The notes under the pieces: model-generated
Databases searched by the model: none
Told to the model about the DNA's origin: nothing
The model's input: the letters and a program-made list of their open reading frames with translations, nothing else
Shown here: positions 27,200 through 39,979 of the stretch, piece by piece
Layout: each line of letters opens with the position of its first letter
How positions within the stretch are numbered: the stretch's first letter is position 1
Program-made: the position numbers and the translations under genes
Assembly: GCA_033961575.1 (NCBI GenBank)
Contig: CM066735.1
Coordinates: 90,031,449 to 90,095,448, forward strand
DNA: 64,000 nt
Direction of reading: 5' to 3'
Source: Aselliscus stoliczkanus
Taxonomy: Eukaryota; Chordata; Mammalia; Chiroptera; Hipposideridae

Positions 27200-27425
27200 C
27201 TTTCTGAGCCATGAGGTTTCACCTCACCCCTTATCAAATCAGGTACCCCTCTATATTCTTTACCCGACCATTCTGCTCATTTCCTTCCAACTTTGAATTG
27301 TTTATCATTCTGCCCCCTTATACAACACAGTGTGTTCGTGGAGGCACTTGTCTGCCATATTCATGTTGTATCTCCAGCACCTGGCACAGGCCCTGAAACT
27401 TAGTAGGTGTTCAATAAATATATGC
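27200..27425 (+). repeat. L2 LINE 3' end
   Basis: GTATCTCCAGCACCTGGCAC and AACTTAGTAGGTGTTCAATA, then AATATATGCAGAATG, form the L2 terminus. Confidence 0.75.
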
Positions 27426-27494
27426 AGAATGGTGACTATAGTTGTCTGAAGAGGCTTACCCATGAAAGTGGGGAATAATAGAAGATAGCATATA

Positions 27495-27912
27495 ATCAAA
27501 TGCCAGCTCTGGTATACTCATCCTTTTGCAAAGTGACTTTGTCAGTTTTCCCCTCAAGGGTAGAGAGTCTATTTCTCCACCCACTGAATCTAGACTTGAC
27601 CATGTAACTGGTTTGGCCAAGGGGACAGTAGCAAATGTGATGCAACCAAAGGTTTGCACATTCTTACTGATGAGAGCCCATCCACCACCATAGGAGTCCA
27701 GGCTAGGCTAAAGGATGACACACAACAAATCCAGTCATCCCGCAAAAGCCCCAGTCAGGTGAGTGAGGCCATCCTAGCTCATCTGGCCCAAGCCAAGCCA
27801 GCCCAGACCAAAAGACCTACACAGAATTGTAGCAAATAATAAATGTCTGTTGTTTTAAGCCAAAAAGCATTTGGGTTATTTGTAAAACATGAAAAGCTAA
27901 CTAATATAGCAG
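27495..27912 (+). mobile_element. MLT1-type LTR
   Basis: GTGAGTGAGGCCATCCTAGC, CACAGAATTGTAGCAAATAA and CTGTTGTTTTAAGCCAAAAA are the MLT1 3' landmarks. Confidence 0.8.
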
Positions 27913-28343
27913 CTCATAGAATACATTCCAAAAACCACTCCAAAGTAAGATGCTAAGTGTTTCTGAAACTAGCTCACTTGTAAGAAAATTGCTACATTCT
28001 CTGACTGCATGATAAGAAAGTGGAAGCTGGGTAGGAGCAAGCAGACGGAGGAATACCAGGTAGGGAAAGTGGTGTCAAAGCTCCTACCATGGAGAGCGGG
28101 GCAAGTGGGCATCCACTCTCATTTGGCAACTCTTCTTAAGCACGAGGGGAAGGGAAACAGCAGTCTCAAGCCTACCGTTCACCAGAACCAGCTGGCCTGC
28201 CACCTTTGGCATGACTACTTTGGGCTCTCAGTCCTGAGCTTTAGAAATTGTAAGAAAGGACATAGCACCATATACTTTAGCAGAGGTCAGGAAACTAGGA
28301 CCAAGGTCCAAATGTGGCCCACGGCTTGTTTTTGTAAATAAAG

Positions 28344-28413
28344 TTTTTTTTTTTTAAAGATTTTATTGGGGAATTGGGGGAGGGGAACAGCGTTGGGGAA
28401 TCGGGGAAGGGGA
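28344..28413 (-). mobile_element. SINE 3'-tail fragment (Rhin-1 type)
   Basis: On minus it reads GCTGTTCCCCTCCCCCAATT, then CCCCAATAAAATCTTTAAA and a T/A tail. This is the same 3' end as the SINE at 42686, without head or body. Confidence 0.8.
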
Positions 28414-28440
28414 CTTATTCCAATAAAACTTTATTTACAA

Positions 28441-28557
28441 GAGCTGGCCGAGTGGCTTAGTAGGTTAAGAACTCTCTCAAGAGTGAGAGCTGAGCTGCTG
28501 CTAAGCTGCCAACAGGTGGCAAGATGGCTCAGCTAAAAAAAAACAAAAAAACAAAAA
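28441..28557 (+). mobile_element. Short tRNA-derived SINE fragment with A-rich tail
   Basis: GAGCTGGCCGAGTGGCTTAG gives a tRNA A-box-like start. The body is short and ends in an A-rich tail with C interruptions. No clear B box survives. Confidence 0.6.
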
Positions 28558-28565
28558 ATACTTTA

Positions 28566-28950
28566 GGGCCGGCCGAGTGGCGCATTGGTTAAGAGCTGGT
28601 TTTGGGATGCCAGGGGCCCGGTTCGGATCCCACATATGAGGGCCAGTGACACTGCCCTCTACAGCTAACAACAGCTCCACCTGGAGCTGGGCTGTGCGAG
28701 CCCCCAGGGACGGTGTAGGCTTCATCCCCTGCTGCAGTGGGCTGCCATAGGCTACAGTGAGTGGCCGGCAGCCAGCGTGAGCGGCCGGCAGCCAGCGTGA
28801 GCTGCCAATAGTCGCAGTGAGTGACCATCCAGAGGCCGGCAACCGATCTGCCTCATCTGGGAAGAGCGCAATGACGATACCAACATGGGCCAGTGAAGCA
28901 ACATCCTCCGTAACTAGACTGAAAAACAAAAAGACAGCAACTTGTCTGAA
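28566..28950 (+). mobile_element. tRNA-derived SINE, almost full length
   Basis: GGGCCGGCCGAGTGGCGCAT starts the element and the B box GGTTCGGATCC follows at about 28620. The body has CCTGGAGCTGGGCTG and repeats of GCCGGCAGCCAGCGTGAGC (a short internal tandem duplication at 28763-28800). It ends AGACAGCAACTTGTCTGAA without the usual AATAAAATCTTT tail. Confidence 0.85.
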
Positions 28951-29284
28951 CCATGCCCATTCTTTTATATACTGTTTATGGCTCCTTTTGTGTTACAGTG
29001 GTAGGATAGAATAGTTGCAACAGAGACCATATTGCTTTCAAAGACTAAAATATTTACTATCTGATTCTTACAGAAACAGTTTGCCAACCCCTTTACTAGG
29101 GTAATCAGGGGAGGTTCCATGGAGTGGTTGGGTCTTAACCTGAGTCTTGAAGTAAAGAACCAGTGTTTATTTTGGTATAAAGGAATGGATAATTTCTGAA
29201 AGAACATTACAAGAAAGAAAACTAAGATTATAACTGACGATAAATCACTGTGTGCAAAAGTCATTGTAAGTTAATAATACAAAC

Positions 29285-29528
29285 AATAACTAAGCATATA
29301 TGCCATTTACTATGTATTATTACTGTAAAGTATTATTCTACATGCTTTATAGTAATTCATTTTATCCTCACAGCAATATAATGAAGTAAGCAATTATTAT
29401 TATCTCCATTTTTCCAAATGAGAAGGGAGACACTAAAAATTAAAAATTATTTCCCAAAGTCACAAAGCTAGCAAGTAGCCTAGCTAGGATTCAGATCCTG
29501 GTACCCTCCCTCTAGACTCCACACTCCA
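29285..29528 (-). repeat. MIR SINE, reverse orientation
   Basis: CTTTATAGTAATTCATTTTA, TATCTCCATTTTTCCAAATG and GTCACAAAGCTAGCAAGTAG are the reverse-complement landmarks of MIR. Confidence 0.85.
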
Positions 29529-30264
29529 TGAAAGCTACAAAAATGGAAATATAAAATATGATGGAAGCTAAATTGTGCAGAAATTCTAATGATGAGCAAT
29601 GAGACTGTTTCTTAAAGACACATGAAAATCAGCTGTATTACTTTATATTGTTAAACCTTGTTGGCTAATCATACCACATGTTCATCAATGTACTCTTTGA
29701 ACTCTCCCAAAGTTGCCATTGCTCAGCTGGAAATCCCCTAAACGGGACATCTCTATGGTGCATCTAGTGGTTATGTTGCCAGGGTGATGCTGTGTCAACA
29801 CAGCAGCTACTGGCCATTCGTAGGTGGGCCACAACCTGTTCATTAAATTCTGAGGCTGAGACTGCCACCTCATTCCAAGGAAGACAGAAGGTTCTCTTCC
29901 CCAAACAATAATCAATAAGGTCATCCTGGGAATGACAGGCGGAAGCCATTGCTTTAAGAAAGGCATTACTTCTGAAAGATATCAACTGGGCTCTATTTGG
30001 GAGTCCTACATTAGAGCAGAGGCTCCAAGCCCAGAGCAGTGATCTCTGATCTCCAGCCAAAGGATGGGGCAGTTCTTATAGGTCAACCAGGGGCCCAAGT
30101 ATATCTGCTGGTAGCCCAAAATAGTATCATGCATGGGACCCATTATAAACAACCACATTAAATATTCTAGAATTCTAGAGTAGAAGTTGTTTCTTGATTC
30201 ATTACCTTATTATCTCAAGGAAGAGACTCCTAAAAGATAGTTTCTAATTAGATTAATCTTGACA
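29529..30264. other. Unassigned intronic DNA
   Basis: No gene or repeat was recognised with confidence. Confidence 0.5.
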
Positions 30265-30750
30265 CACTACCAGAACTTAAACAGATACATCTTTTCTACA
30301 GGGCATTTTGGCAGTTTGTATCAAAAGTATTAAAAATGCACAGACACTGACCCAGAAATTCTACTTCTACTAATTTATCCCAAGGAAATTATCAGATATG
30401 TACCTAAAAGCTATGCATTAAAGCATTAGTTATAATAGAGAAACACTGGAAACACCCTAATTGTACAATAGTAGGGGATTAATTAAGTAAATTATGATAT
30501 AACCACAAACCACTACATTAATGGTACAACCGTAAAAACTATGCAACTGTTAAAATTTTGGTCATGAAAGATTATTAAATTTAAAAAAAAACACAGGTTA
30601 CAACTAGTATGCAAGATAAAATTCTATTTTTGTGAATAAAAAAACATTTAGTAGAGGCTTTCTCCCAGGGTAGAACAATGGTTGTTTTAATTCTGTACTT
30701 TTTTTATACAATACATTCTGCATTGTATTGGTAATTTTAGAAAATGATAA
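30265..30750 (+). repeat. Old L1 (L1M-type) 3' end
   Basis: GGCAGTTTGTATCAAAAGTA, ACCCAGAAATTCTACTTCTA and TAGAGAAACACTGGAAACAC follow the order of L1 ORF2 end and 3' UTR. The frame is destroyed. Confidence 0.8.
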
Positions 30751-31759
30751 TAAAAGGTTTTTTTTGTTTTTTTGTTTTTTGCTATTATGTTATACTTTTG
30801 CATTCTCATGTTTTTCAGTTCTGTGAATTTCATCACTGCATTTTCCCAGCAAGCTAAAACACAGCCCAGTCTTTCTCAAGAGGAAAAGGGCGTCCACGTT
30901 TCCAGAGACCCACCCATAAGACAAAAAATCCTCAAATCTGACAACTGCCTGCGAGCTCATCTGACCTTACCTGGGCTTAAAACTCTGTTAAAAAGATATA
31001 TTATAACATAAACTTAACCAAGTTTATCAAAGTTGCTTGTGCTGATATGGATTTTGTTTTTATTGGGGTTTTTCCTAAAAAGAGTCAGAATCCCAAATTA
31101 AAACAAGAGATTCAGGGAATTAGCTGACTAAGGGCTGATTAAAACAGTTTGTACCACACAGATTGTGAAACAGCTAAATACGCAGGGCCTTGAATCTGGC
31201 ATAAGAAGAGGCTGCTGGATAATTTCGTTTCCTAGGACATAATGGGGTTAGGTAAGCTGAGTTATAACATACCTCATTAAGATTTCTGGACGTGAGATGA
31301 CCCAAAAGTTTTTAAAATAAAGGAGTGTCTTTTCATTTAATTTTCAAATGAGCATTAGGAAATTATCGATATGTTTTACAACAAATAATTTATTTATATA
31401 GTAGACAAAGTGAACCGGTATTCTGCTGAAGTCTTCCCAAATCTCAATATAAATTTAAATGGATTAGACTAGGGGTTACTAATAATAAAGCAATAATTAG
31501 ATGCACAAATGGTTTGCTTTTTATCCAGCTGCCAACTGATTGCTGTAGTACTTTTCCTGACCACTATATCCAAAGCTACTGACGGAATGGGAGTTTCTTT
31601 AAAACAACCAACATAATCCCTGAGTTCCAGAGATGTGCCTGAGTCTTTAATGAGTTTCTCTAAATTGGCCTTACCCTGTAAAATGATATATGTTGATTCA
31701 AATGATTTGAAAGAAGGAAAAACTCACCTAATTTCTTTGAGGGGCTGAGTGGCATTTAT
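30751..31759. other. Unassigned intronic DNA
   Basis: T-rich start (30755-30780), then unique-looking AT-rich sequence. No coding support. Confidence 0.5.
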
Positions 31760-31871
31760 GTGTTTGTTCAACCGACATCTTTAAGCATTCACTACATGCC
31801 AGATTGTGTGTGAGGTGCTGGGCAATAGAGTTAGGGTCCTATCCCCTTTGTATTCATAGGCAATTAGATAT

Positions 31872-32462
31872 GCAGTGTGGTAGACTGAATGTAAAAATGA
31901 CCCCAGTTCTCCTCTCCCTGTCTTCCTGCCTCTTATCATGTGACTTTGCAGCTCTTCGAATTAAGAAGTTGAGTTCCTGTTCCTACCTCTTGAATACAGA
32001 CTGGCCTTATGACTTGCTTTGGCTAACAGAACGTGTCAGCAGAGACAGGGTACCATTCTTAGCACAGGCCTTTGGAGACCTTGTGTGCTCCTATTTTCTC
32101 TTTTGGAACTCTGCCTGTGCAAACAAGCCAGGGCCAAGCCAATGGGAATAAGAGATCACAGGGAGGAGAGCTGAGGGTTTCCAGCCAACAGTCAGCACCC
32201 CTAGAAGCACAGTCAGCGTGCTAACCTGCAGCTGACCAGAGATACACAACGGAGCACAGCTAAGGCCAGATGAATCTGGCCTAAAGTGTCAATCCATAGA
32301 ATGGTAGCCTAAATAACTATTGGGTGTTCGGAAAAGTCATGACGTACTTTTGCAATGAAAAACATAGAAAAAATACGTCACGACTTTTCTGACGACCCAA
32401 TAGTTATTGTTTTAAGCCATTTGGTTTTCGGATGGTTTGTTACACAATAGTCGGGCCTAACC
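31872..32462 (+). mobile_element. MLT1-type LTR carrying a MITE insertion
   Basis: GTGTGGTAGACTGAATGTAA, GACTGGCCTTATGACTTGC and the 3' end GTTATTGTTTTAAGCCATTT to TGGTTTGTTACACAATAG mark the element. It is interrupted by the mariner-type MITE at 32320-32400. The preceding 31760-31870 looks like a short L2-type remnant. Confidence 0.8.
32320..32400. mobile_element. 81-bp palindromic mariner-type MITE
   Basis: TA duplications at 32318-32319 and 32401-32402 flank an 81-bp sequence that begins TTGGGTG and ends CGACCCAA. The terminal inverted repeats are about 32 bp with 27 matches. Almost the whole element folds into one hairpin. The end sequence fits mariner/Tc1 elements, and the organisation resembles primate MADE1. 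It has no coding capacity and would have been mobilised by a mariner transposase supplied elsewhere. Confidence 0.88.
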
Positions 32463-33862
<1,400 letters not shown>

Positions 33863-34029
33863 CTTTATACTGCAAACCCCAGGCTCTTTACACTCTTCTG
33901 TTTCCCCTAGCTTCTGACTCACTGCAAGTCTTAGAAATAACTGTTTTGACCCTGTTGCACATTTAACCAAAAGCAAATTTCCTGAGGATGAATGAAGAAA
34001 ATACCCAAAGTAGCCACTCAGCAAGTACA

Positions 34030-34062
34030 CTGGGGGTGGGGGGGTGGGGGGGGAGGGGGTTG
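34030..34062 (+). other. G-run cluster, potential G-quadruplex
   Basis: Four runs of five or more G are separated by single T or A bases. The template strand of RARB carries the G-runs, so the transcript has C-runs. Confidence 0.8.
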
Positions 34063-34117
34063 GCACACGGCTGATCTTCATTAATAATAATATTGACAAG
34101 ACCTTTGATACTTAAAG

Positions 34118-34272
34118 ACTGCTCCCTGGACCTGAAACATCAGTATCACTTCAGAGCTTATTAGGAAACATAGGATCAGGCCCCAACTCAAGCCTATAGA
34201 ATCAGAATCTGCATTTTAATAAAACCCCCAGGTGGCCGAATGTCCCACTGATGTTTGAGAAGGCTGCTTTAC
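34118..34272. mobile_element. MER20-like hAT relic
   Basis: CCTGAAACATCAGTATCACT, GAATCAGAATCTGCATTTTA and CACTGATGTTTGAGAAGGCT match MER20 in order. Confidence 0.65.
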
Positions 34273-34699
34273 ACTAATGGCACAGTCAAGTTCTCTTTAC
34301 TCTAGATTAAAAAATACATGATTTCCCTTGTCTCACTATTTAACCACCCAAATTCCATGGGAAATAGGAATTTACAGAATTTAAGTATTAAGTATTCTCC
34401 CATCCCTACTCTCTAGATTTAAGTTCAATGTCAAAGCAAGACCTGGCCCTATTCCTATCACAGGCAAAAATGCTCATAAAGTATCATCGAAATGGGGGAG
34501 TTATTGAAGTGATCAAATAATGTTCCAGAATCTTCCACTCTCCAAATCACTTGACGATATACAGATTTTCCAGGGGATAACATTTTCAGTTGTTCCGCTG
34601 CTCATCGTCTCCCAGGTTGGATATTGTGCTGACTCAGTTGTCCTATAACCGAACTTTCAGCAAGTCAGGTCAACTCTACCAGGCAAACGTACTGTTAAC

Positions 34700-35432
34700 C
34701 CGTCCTGGTCTCCCAATCCTGCTGCCACACTAGACTAGTAATCCACCTCAACTACTGCAATAGCCTCTTCACTGTACCTACTCTTCTACCCTAGGGCCCA
34801 TACTTCAAAACAACAGTCAGGTAATTGCCCAAAAAGTGGAAATCAATCCCTCTCACTTACCTGCCTAACGTCCTCCAATGGTCACCTATTAGATCAAAAT
34901 CAACTTTTTAGTATGTGTTACAAGGTTCTTCATGACATGGACCATTAGAAACATCACCAAATCCAATGATTCTCACAATTTATTGATTTCCAAATACTTG
35001 GCTTCTAGTCTATCTCTTGAATAGTCCAAGCTCTCATACCAGCTTAAGGCAACTGTATACTAACCATTTACCCTACCTGGAAATTCTCAGACCTTCACAA
35101 ATCTGGTCCCTTTTCACCTCTTAGATCTTAAAGCAACTCTTACCTTCTCAGACATGACTTTTCTAAGTAAAATGCCCCATCCCACTCCTGACTCCTGGTC
35201 ACTATATCCCATTATTTTATTTTATTTTCTATAAAACTCTAAGTAATGTCCATATTTGGAACATTTGTTTGTATACAGTTTTATATTATATCTCTACCAC
35301 AACCTCAAATATGGGTTCATGAAGCCAAGGAACTTAGCTACAATGTTTATAACTGTGTTCCTGGCCTAGAAGAGGTCCTGGCACATAGTAAGTAGGTAAT
35401 CAATAAATATTTGCTGAATTAATATTTCAACT
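34700..35432 (+). repeat. L2 LINE 3' portion
   Basis: CATGAAGCCAAGGAACTTAG, GTCCTGGCACATAGTAAGTA and TCAATAAATATTTGCTGAAT form a good L2 terminus. The upstream part is more diverged. Confidence 0.75.
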
Positions 35433-35884
35433 TTTTCCTTCTTCTTTTTCTTCTTCGTTCCAAATATTAAATGCCCCTGTAAGTTGTTAAATGAAAAAAT
35501 TGGAAACCAAATAGCTTTCATATACTCATTTGCTTCCTTAAAAATGTAATTAATTACCCATTTGGAATAGAATCAACTATAATTATAGTATTTTCATAAT
35601 TCAGAAGAATGTTGGAACGAATATTAGAGTAGTGCAGGACTAATAGATAAATATATTAGAGTCTTTACTGGTTAGAATCAATTTGGGATGAAGAAAGCTC
35701 TTACTCTGGATAGCTTGGCACAATTATGTGAAGTGTTCTATAGATGGTTTGGCATCTGAGATGTCACTCAAGTTTATCAGATCAACTATCAGACTGTAAA
35801 TGTAAAAGTATTCCTTGCACTAGTCAACTTCACTAAAAACCAATTCATAATGGCATCAAGAAAAAAAACAGTACTTGTTAAAAG

Positions 35885-36290
35885 TACAAAATAATATATT
35901 GTTCTTTGTAAAAATCCAAGAAAGCAAACACACAATCACCCACAATGTGTTTACTCCAAGAAAATCACTGTCATCATCTGGCATATATCTTCCAGACCAT
36001 TTTTCTATGCATATAAATGTTTTTGGTTTGTTTGTATACTAAAGTAGAAGTATACCCATAGATTCTGATTGGGACTTTAATTTTTCTGTCATGAGTTTAT
36101 CTCCTTGTCAATAAATTTTTTTCCCACACAACACTCCACTATGATGAACATGTTTGTAGCTAATTATTTCCTCAAGATACATTCTTAGAAGTGGAATTAT
36201 TCGTTCAAAAGATGTGGTTCTTTAAAACTAGTTCGTTAGTTTTTTAAATCCATGCTGATAAACTGACTTCTAGAAAGCTGCGTCAATTTA
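35885..36290 (+). repeat. Old L1M 3' UTR fragment
   Basis: AGATACATTCTTAGAAGTGG, AATTATTCGTTCAAAAGATG and the preceding ACTATGATGAACATG follow the L1M 3' UTR pattern. Confidence 0.6.
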
Positions 36291-36929
36291 CACTGCTAAA
36301 ATCCATAAATGAGCCCTTCCCTAGATGCCTCTCAAATCTTTCGGATCGGTTCTTCTTTACTAGTGTGTCCCAACTTCCACCCAAGTGTTTTCAACACTCA
36401 GACAGAACCTTGTCGTCACTGCTACGATCAATCCTGCATTGTGTTTGCCACTGAAACAATGTGGAGGGTGTGTGTTGTAATGTCCTACTCGCTCTTGAAG
36501 AACAGCTAATCTGGCTTGACTAGGGAAGTTGTAAATAGAATTGTTAGGGCTGGATTCAGCTGTCAGAGCTATGCCCTGAATTTCAACAGTGGGTGGTAAT
36601 TTCCATAAATATGCCACTTCAAATATATGTCCTCAAGGGAGTCCAGCATTTTACCCTCGCAAAGAGAGGAAACAGAACTGCAGGCAATTTAATCCCCAAG
36701 AAACTTGGGGCAAAGTCACAGAAAGGGGGAGGCCTCAAAAATCCCAATGGATGAGAGTTCTTCATAAACAAATGAATGAATCTGGGAGACTTTTCCTGAA
36801 TAGCTACCATGAATGAAAATGTTCTACTGTAAGCAATCGACGGTGAGGATTTTTGTTAAGGCTGTGGTGATTTCAACAGCAATACTATGAACTTTGCCTT
36901 GTCTGTACAATGGATGTTCATGTGTTCAA

Positions 36930-37350
36930 TCACTTATTTTTGCTAAGTGACTATAACATGCTAGGCATTGTGTAATATACTATGGACGGTGCATGGTATA
37001 ATCCCTTAGCCTTAACAAGTTTGGCCTAATAGAGAGTAAACCAACAATTAAAATATAACATGGTAGTTCCCAAACTTGACTGTATATCTGAACTACCTGG
37101 AGAGCTTTCATACATCTTGCTGCACAGGTTGTATCCCAGACCCATTATGCCAGAATGTCTGAGAGCCAGGCATCAGTGTTTAAAAAAAAAAAAAAAAAAA
37201 AGAAATTCCAAATGAATCCAAATTGCAGCAGTTTAGGAGCCACTGATATGATACAATGATAAAGAGGGCTTCAAGTTTTATTCAGTCCCAGGAAAAATCA
37301 AGGGAGACTTCCCAGAGAAGGTGACCAGGCTGAGTTTTAAAGAATGAATT
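36930..37350 (+). repeat. Ancient interspersed repeat split by a MER5-type element
   Basis: The two halves, 36930-37061 (TAACATGCTAGGCATTGTG, TTGGCCTAATAGAGAGTAAA) and 37246-37350 (AGGGAGACTTCCCAGAGAAG), belong together and resemble the repeat at 24835. Confidence 0.55.
37062..37245. mobile_element. MER5A/MER20-like hAT MITE with an A-tract
   Basis: GGTAGTTCCCAAACTTGACT and the inverted end AGTTTAGGAGCCACTG bracket the element. CTGAACTACCTGGAGAGCTT is typical. It contains 20 A at 37182-37201. Confidence 0.7.
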
Positions 37351-38695
37351 GATTCTTTCTATTGTGGCTTGAATTTAAATCCTATAAATGCCATAAATGA
37401 ATCTGACACAAACATAAACAGAAAAGTCTTATTATAACAAGAAATCATCATCTTCAGAAAAATGTTCCCACTGGTAGTAAAGAATATTTGACTATATATA
37501 TTCAAATATCACCCTAAAAGTTGGTAATCTATAGCCCTTTATTTCTTCTGTATGGCTTATAACACAAAATAATGCAAAGCAAAAAAGTAAAAACTTCAGT
37601 GGTGTACTCAGATCGCCAAAGCTAGCCTTAAGCAAACATGCCAAAACAAGTTGTAGAATTACAGCCAGAATGTGACCGTAACCAATATAAAAGCAGATGT
37701 ATACTTTAATGCAACCTCTGGACTTTTTGGTTGGTAATGTAGCAAAATATACTTTGGCAAAGTTTATTAGCACTCCTCTTCCACTTCTCCCCACCCCCTA
37801 CCACCACCACCTCCACCACCACCAACGAGACAATGGGAAACATGGGAGTTAGACAGCTGATGGCTCCCCTTTTAATAGTCATTTTGGTCTTTAAGGTAGC
37901 TACAGAGTGCTCAGCCATTGATTTGTTCACTGTCATCCTGCTTAAATCAATAATCTATTAGTCCCTTTAAATTAGAGTTAGATTCATCAAATGCCCTTGA
38001 GGGGCCTCAAACATTTTGTTCCTCATTCCAGACAAGCAGAATCAGTCCATGGAATGATAAAATTTTTGCTCAAAAACTCTGCAGGCTCAGCAGACAATGT
38101 GTCCTGTATTATTAGCTCATTCAGCGATCTCGGGCAGGCCAAAAAAAAAAAAAAAAAAGCTGTTTTTAGGCTTCCCAGAGGGGAAAGAGGCTGGTGTCAT
38201 TCAATAAAACAACTACACTCCAGCCATCCTGATGTGATTTCAGTTTGGAGAAGGAGCCTTGGAGGAAAAATTTGGATCTGCTTTTCACCTCCTGCTTTTA
38301 TTTATTTTCTTGCTTACTTATTGACTTCTTCAGTTCTCTTTGGTGATCGCATCCCCAACCAGCAGCAGCCTCCGATGTGGCATCTAAACTGCTAACCAGA
38401 TGGGCTGCCTTGCTTGGTCAGGAAATGGCCAAGGTAGAGAAACTTCTGCTACTTGGGCGAGGTGAGGGCTTGGATCCGTGGGTTCCTGCCCAGAGCAGAG
38501 TCAGCACCAGAGGTGCTGAGGGGGCTTTTCTGGGCTGCACACATGCAAAAGAAGACAGCAAGCATGGACAGAAGCTTCCAGCCGATATTTTAAATCTCCC
38601 CATCCCTTCAAATTAGAGATCACTGTCACTGAGGAAAACAAAGCTAGAATCACTTTCCTTGTACAATAATTCATTACTGGTCTTGGTAGCCTCTA
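37351..38695. other. Unassigned intronic DNA
   Basis: Holds a (CCA)n-like C-rich patch at 37793-37825 and an 18-base A-run at 38141-38158. Open frames here have no recognisable product. Confidence 0.5.
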
Positions 38696-39105
38696 AGTCA
38701 GTGATCCTCCAAGTGTGGTCCAGACCAGCCACCAGCAATGGAATGCCTGGGGGTAGGGAGGCAGGCATTTGCTTTAGTGATGTTCAGACTATCTAATGGT
38801 AACTTCTTACCCTCCTACCCCTCATCCCTCCTGGGTTGATACAATTCAATAAAAACACATCTCTGCAAAAACTCTGTAAATAAAATGGTTCTCTAGAAAG
38901 AAGACATTAAGAAAAAGATGCCCAAAACAAAAACTCCATCATAAAAAAATTATAATAGACATAAAATGACTCTGTCCAATTGCTGTTCAAGTTTCTAAAC
39001 ACTTTCTCTCAATCTCTACACTTATCTCATTGTGGGCTGGCCGTAGGCCATTTAGGAATGGACACCGGTCCACAGATGGCATTTTGAGAAGCACTGCTCT
39101 CAAGG
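38696..39105. mobile_element. hAT-type relic, MER20-like ends
   Basis: GTCAGTGATCCTCCAAGTGT at the left and CATTTTGAGAAGCACTGCTC at the right are inverted end sequences about 400 bp apart. The middle is unfamiliar, so it may be a longer non-autonomous element or two fragments. Confidence 0.5.
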
Positions 39106-39979
39106 ACGTCAGAGGCTGTTGGCAAAATAAAAACAAACTAAATGAAATCTCCTCCAACAGAGATCGTGCAAAAGTAGCATGCTAATGCTCCCAGTGACAC
39201 CGCTTTCTTAAACATGGCCACAACTCTGGGGGTTAATTCATTGCCAAACTAAAAGAAAAAAAAAAAATAATGCTGTTGCCTGTTAAGAGGACTTGGCACT
39301 TACAAATTACAAACTTAACTCACCTGAGAAAACACAGTATAAATGTCCTTGTTGTTACAACACACCTGAGTGTCGTTTAAACACACAGAAAGTCTCCAAC
39401 AATAGCTCCCTTCACAATTCCTAACATGCTTGGCATTTTTCTAAAGGTTAGATTAAGTAGCAGATACCATTTTTAAGAGAGAGCTCAGTATACAATATTT
39501 TTCTTTGTGAGAACTAATTTACTGCTGGCTAAACCATGTTGACAGATTTCAGGATTTTATGCTGGGCCTGATTAGAGGCAGGCGCAGGCATCTTGCATTA
39601 TGAAAGCTGGTCCTTTTTACTAGAATCTTCCATGATTAAGACAGTATTTTAATGCACTCTCTGGGCAGCTGAGCCTTAAAAGAAAAAGAAAAAAATAAAA
39701 GAGTTGTAAAGCAAAAGGCATTTCCTGCATGGCCCCAGGGGAATTTTGAGCCCAGAGCTCCGGGGACCCTTAGGGAGGGAGTAATTTCAGCTAATTAAGG
39801 GAGAATAGCAAAGTGTTGCATTTGGTCAAAACATTTTGGGCTTCATTTTTGTTGGCACCAAAGAGAGCCGGTCTGGATTTTTTCCCCTTTTCTGTGTATT
39901 CACTGCAGGATCGCAAGGCCCACAACTCACATACATTAGGGAGAATGTCAAAGGAAACGCCAAAGTTCAACTGGAGTAC

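Larger units (their letters stand above)
28280..29095. mobile_element. hAT-type MITE relic broken up by SINE pieces
   Basis: The outer parts, 28280-28345 (GGTCCAAATGTGGCCC, TTTTTGTAAATAAAG) and 28951-29095 (CCATGCCCATTC to CAGTTTGCCAACCCCTTTAC), are the two sides of one element of the type at 46593, in reverse orientation. At least three SINE-derived pieces lie between them. Confidence 0.75.

Noticed and set aside
28566..28620. tRNA gene (A and B boxes seen in SINE heads)
   Set aside because: The cloverleaf is not maintained and the heads are part of a dispersed SINE family.
28501..28929. 142-residue minus-strand frame
   Set aside because: It lies wholly in the antisense of SINE copies.
31804..32151. 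115-residue plus-strand frame
   Set aside because: It runs through the MLT1 LTR. No retroviral or cellular protein motif.
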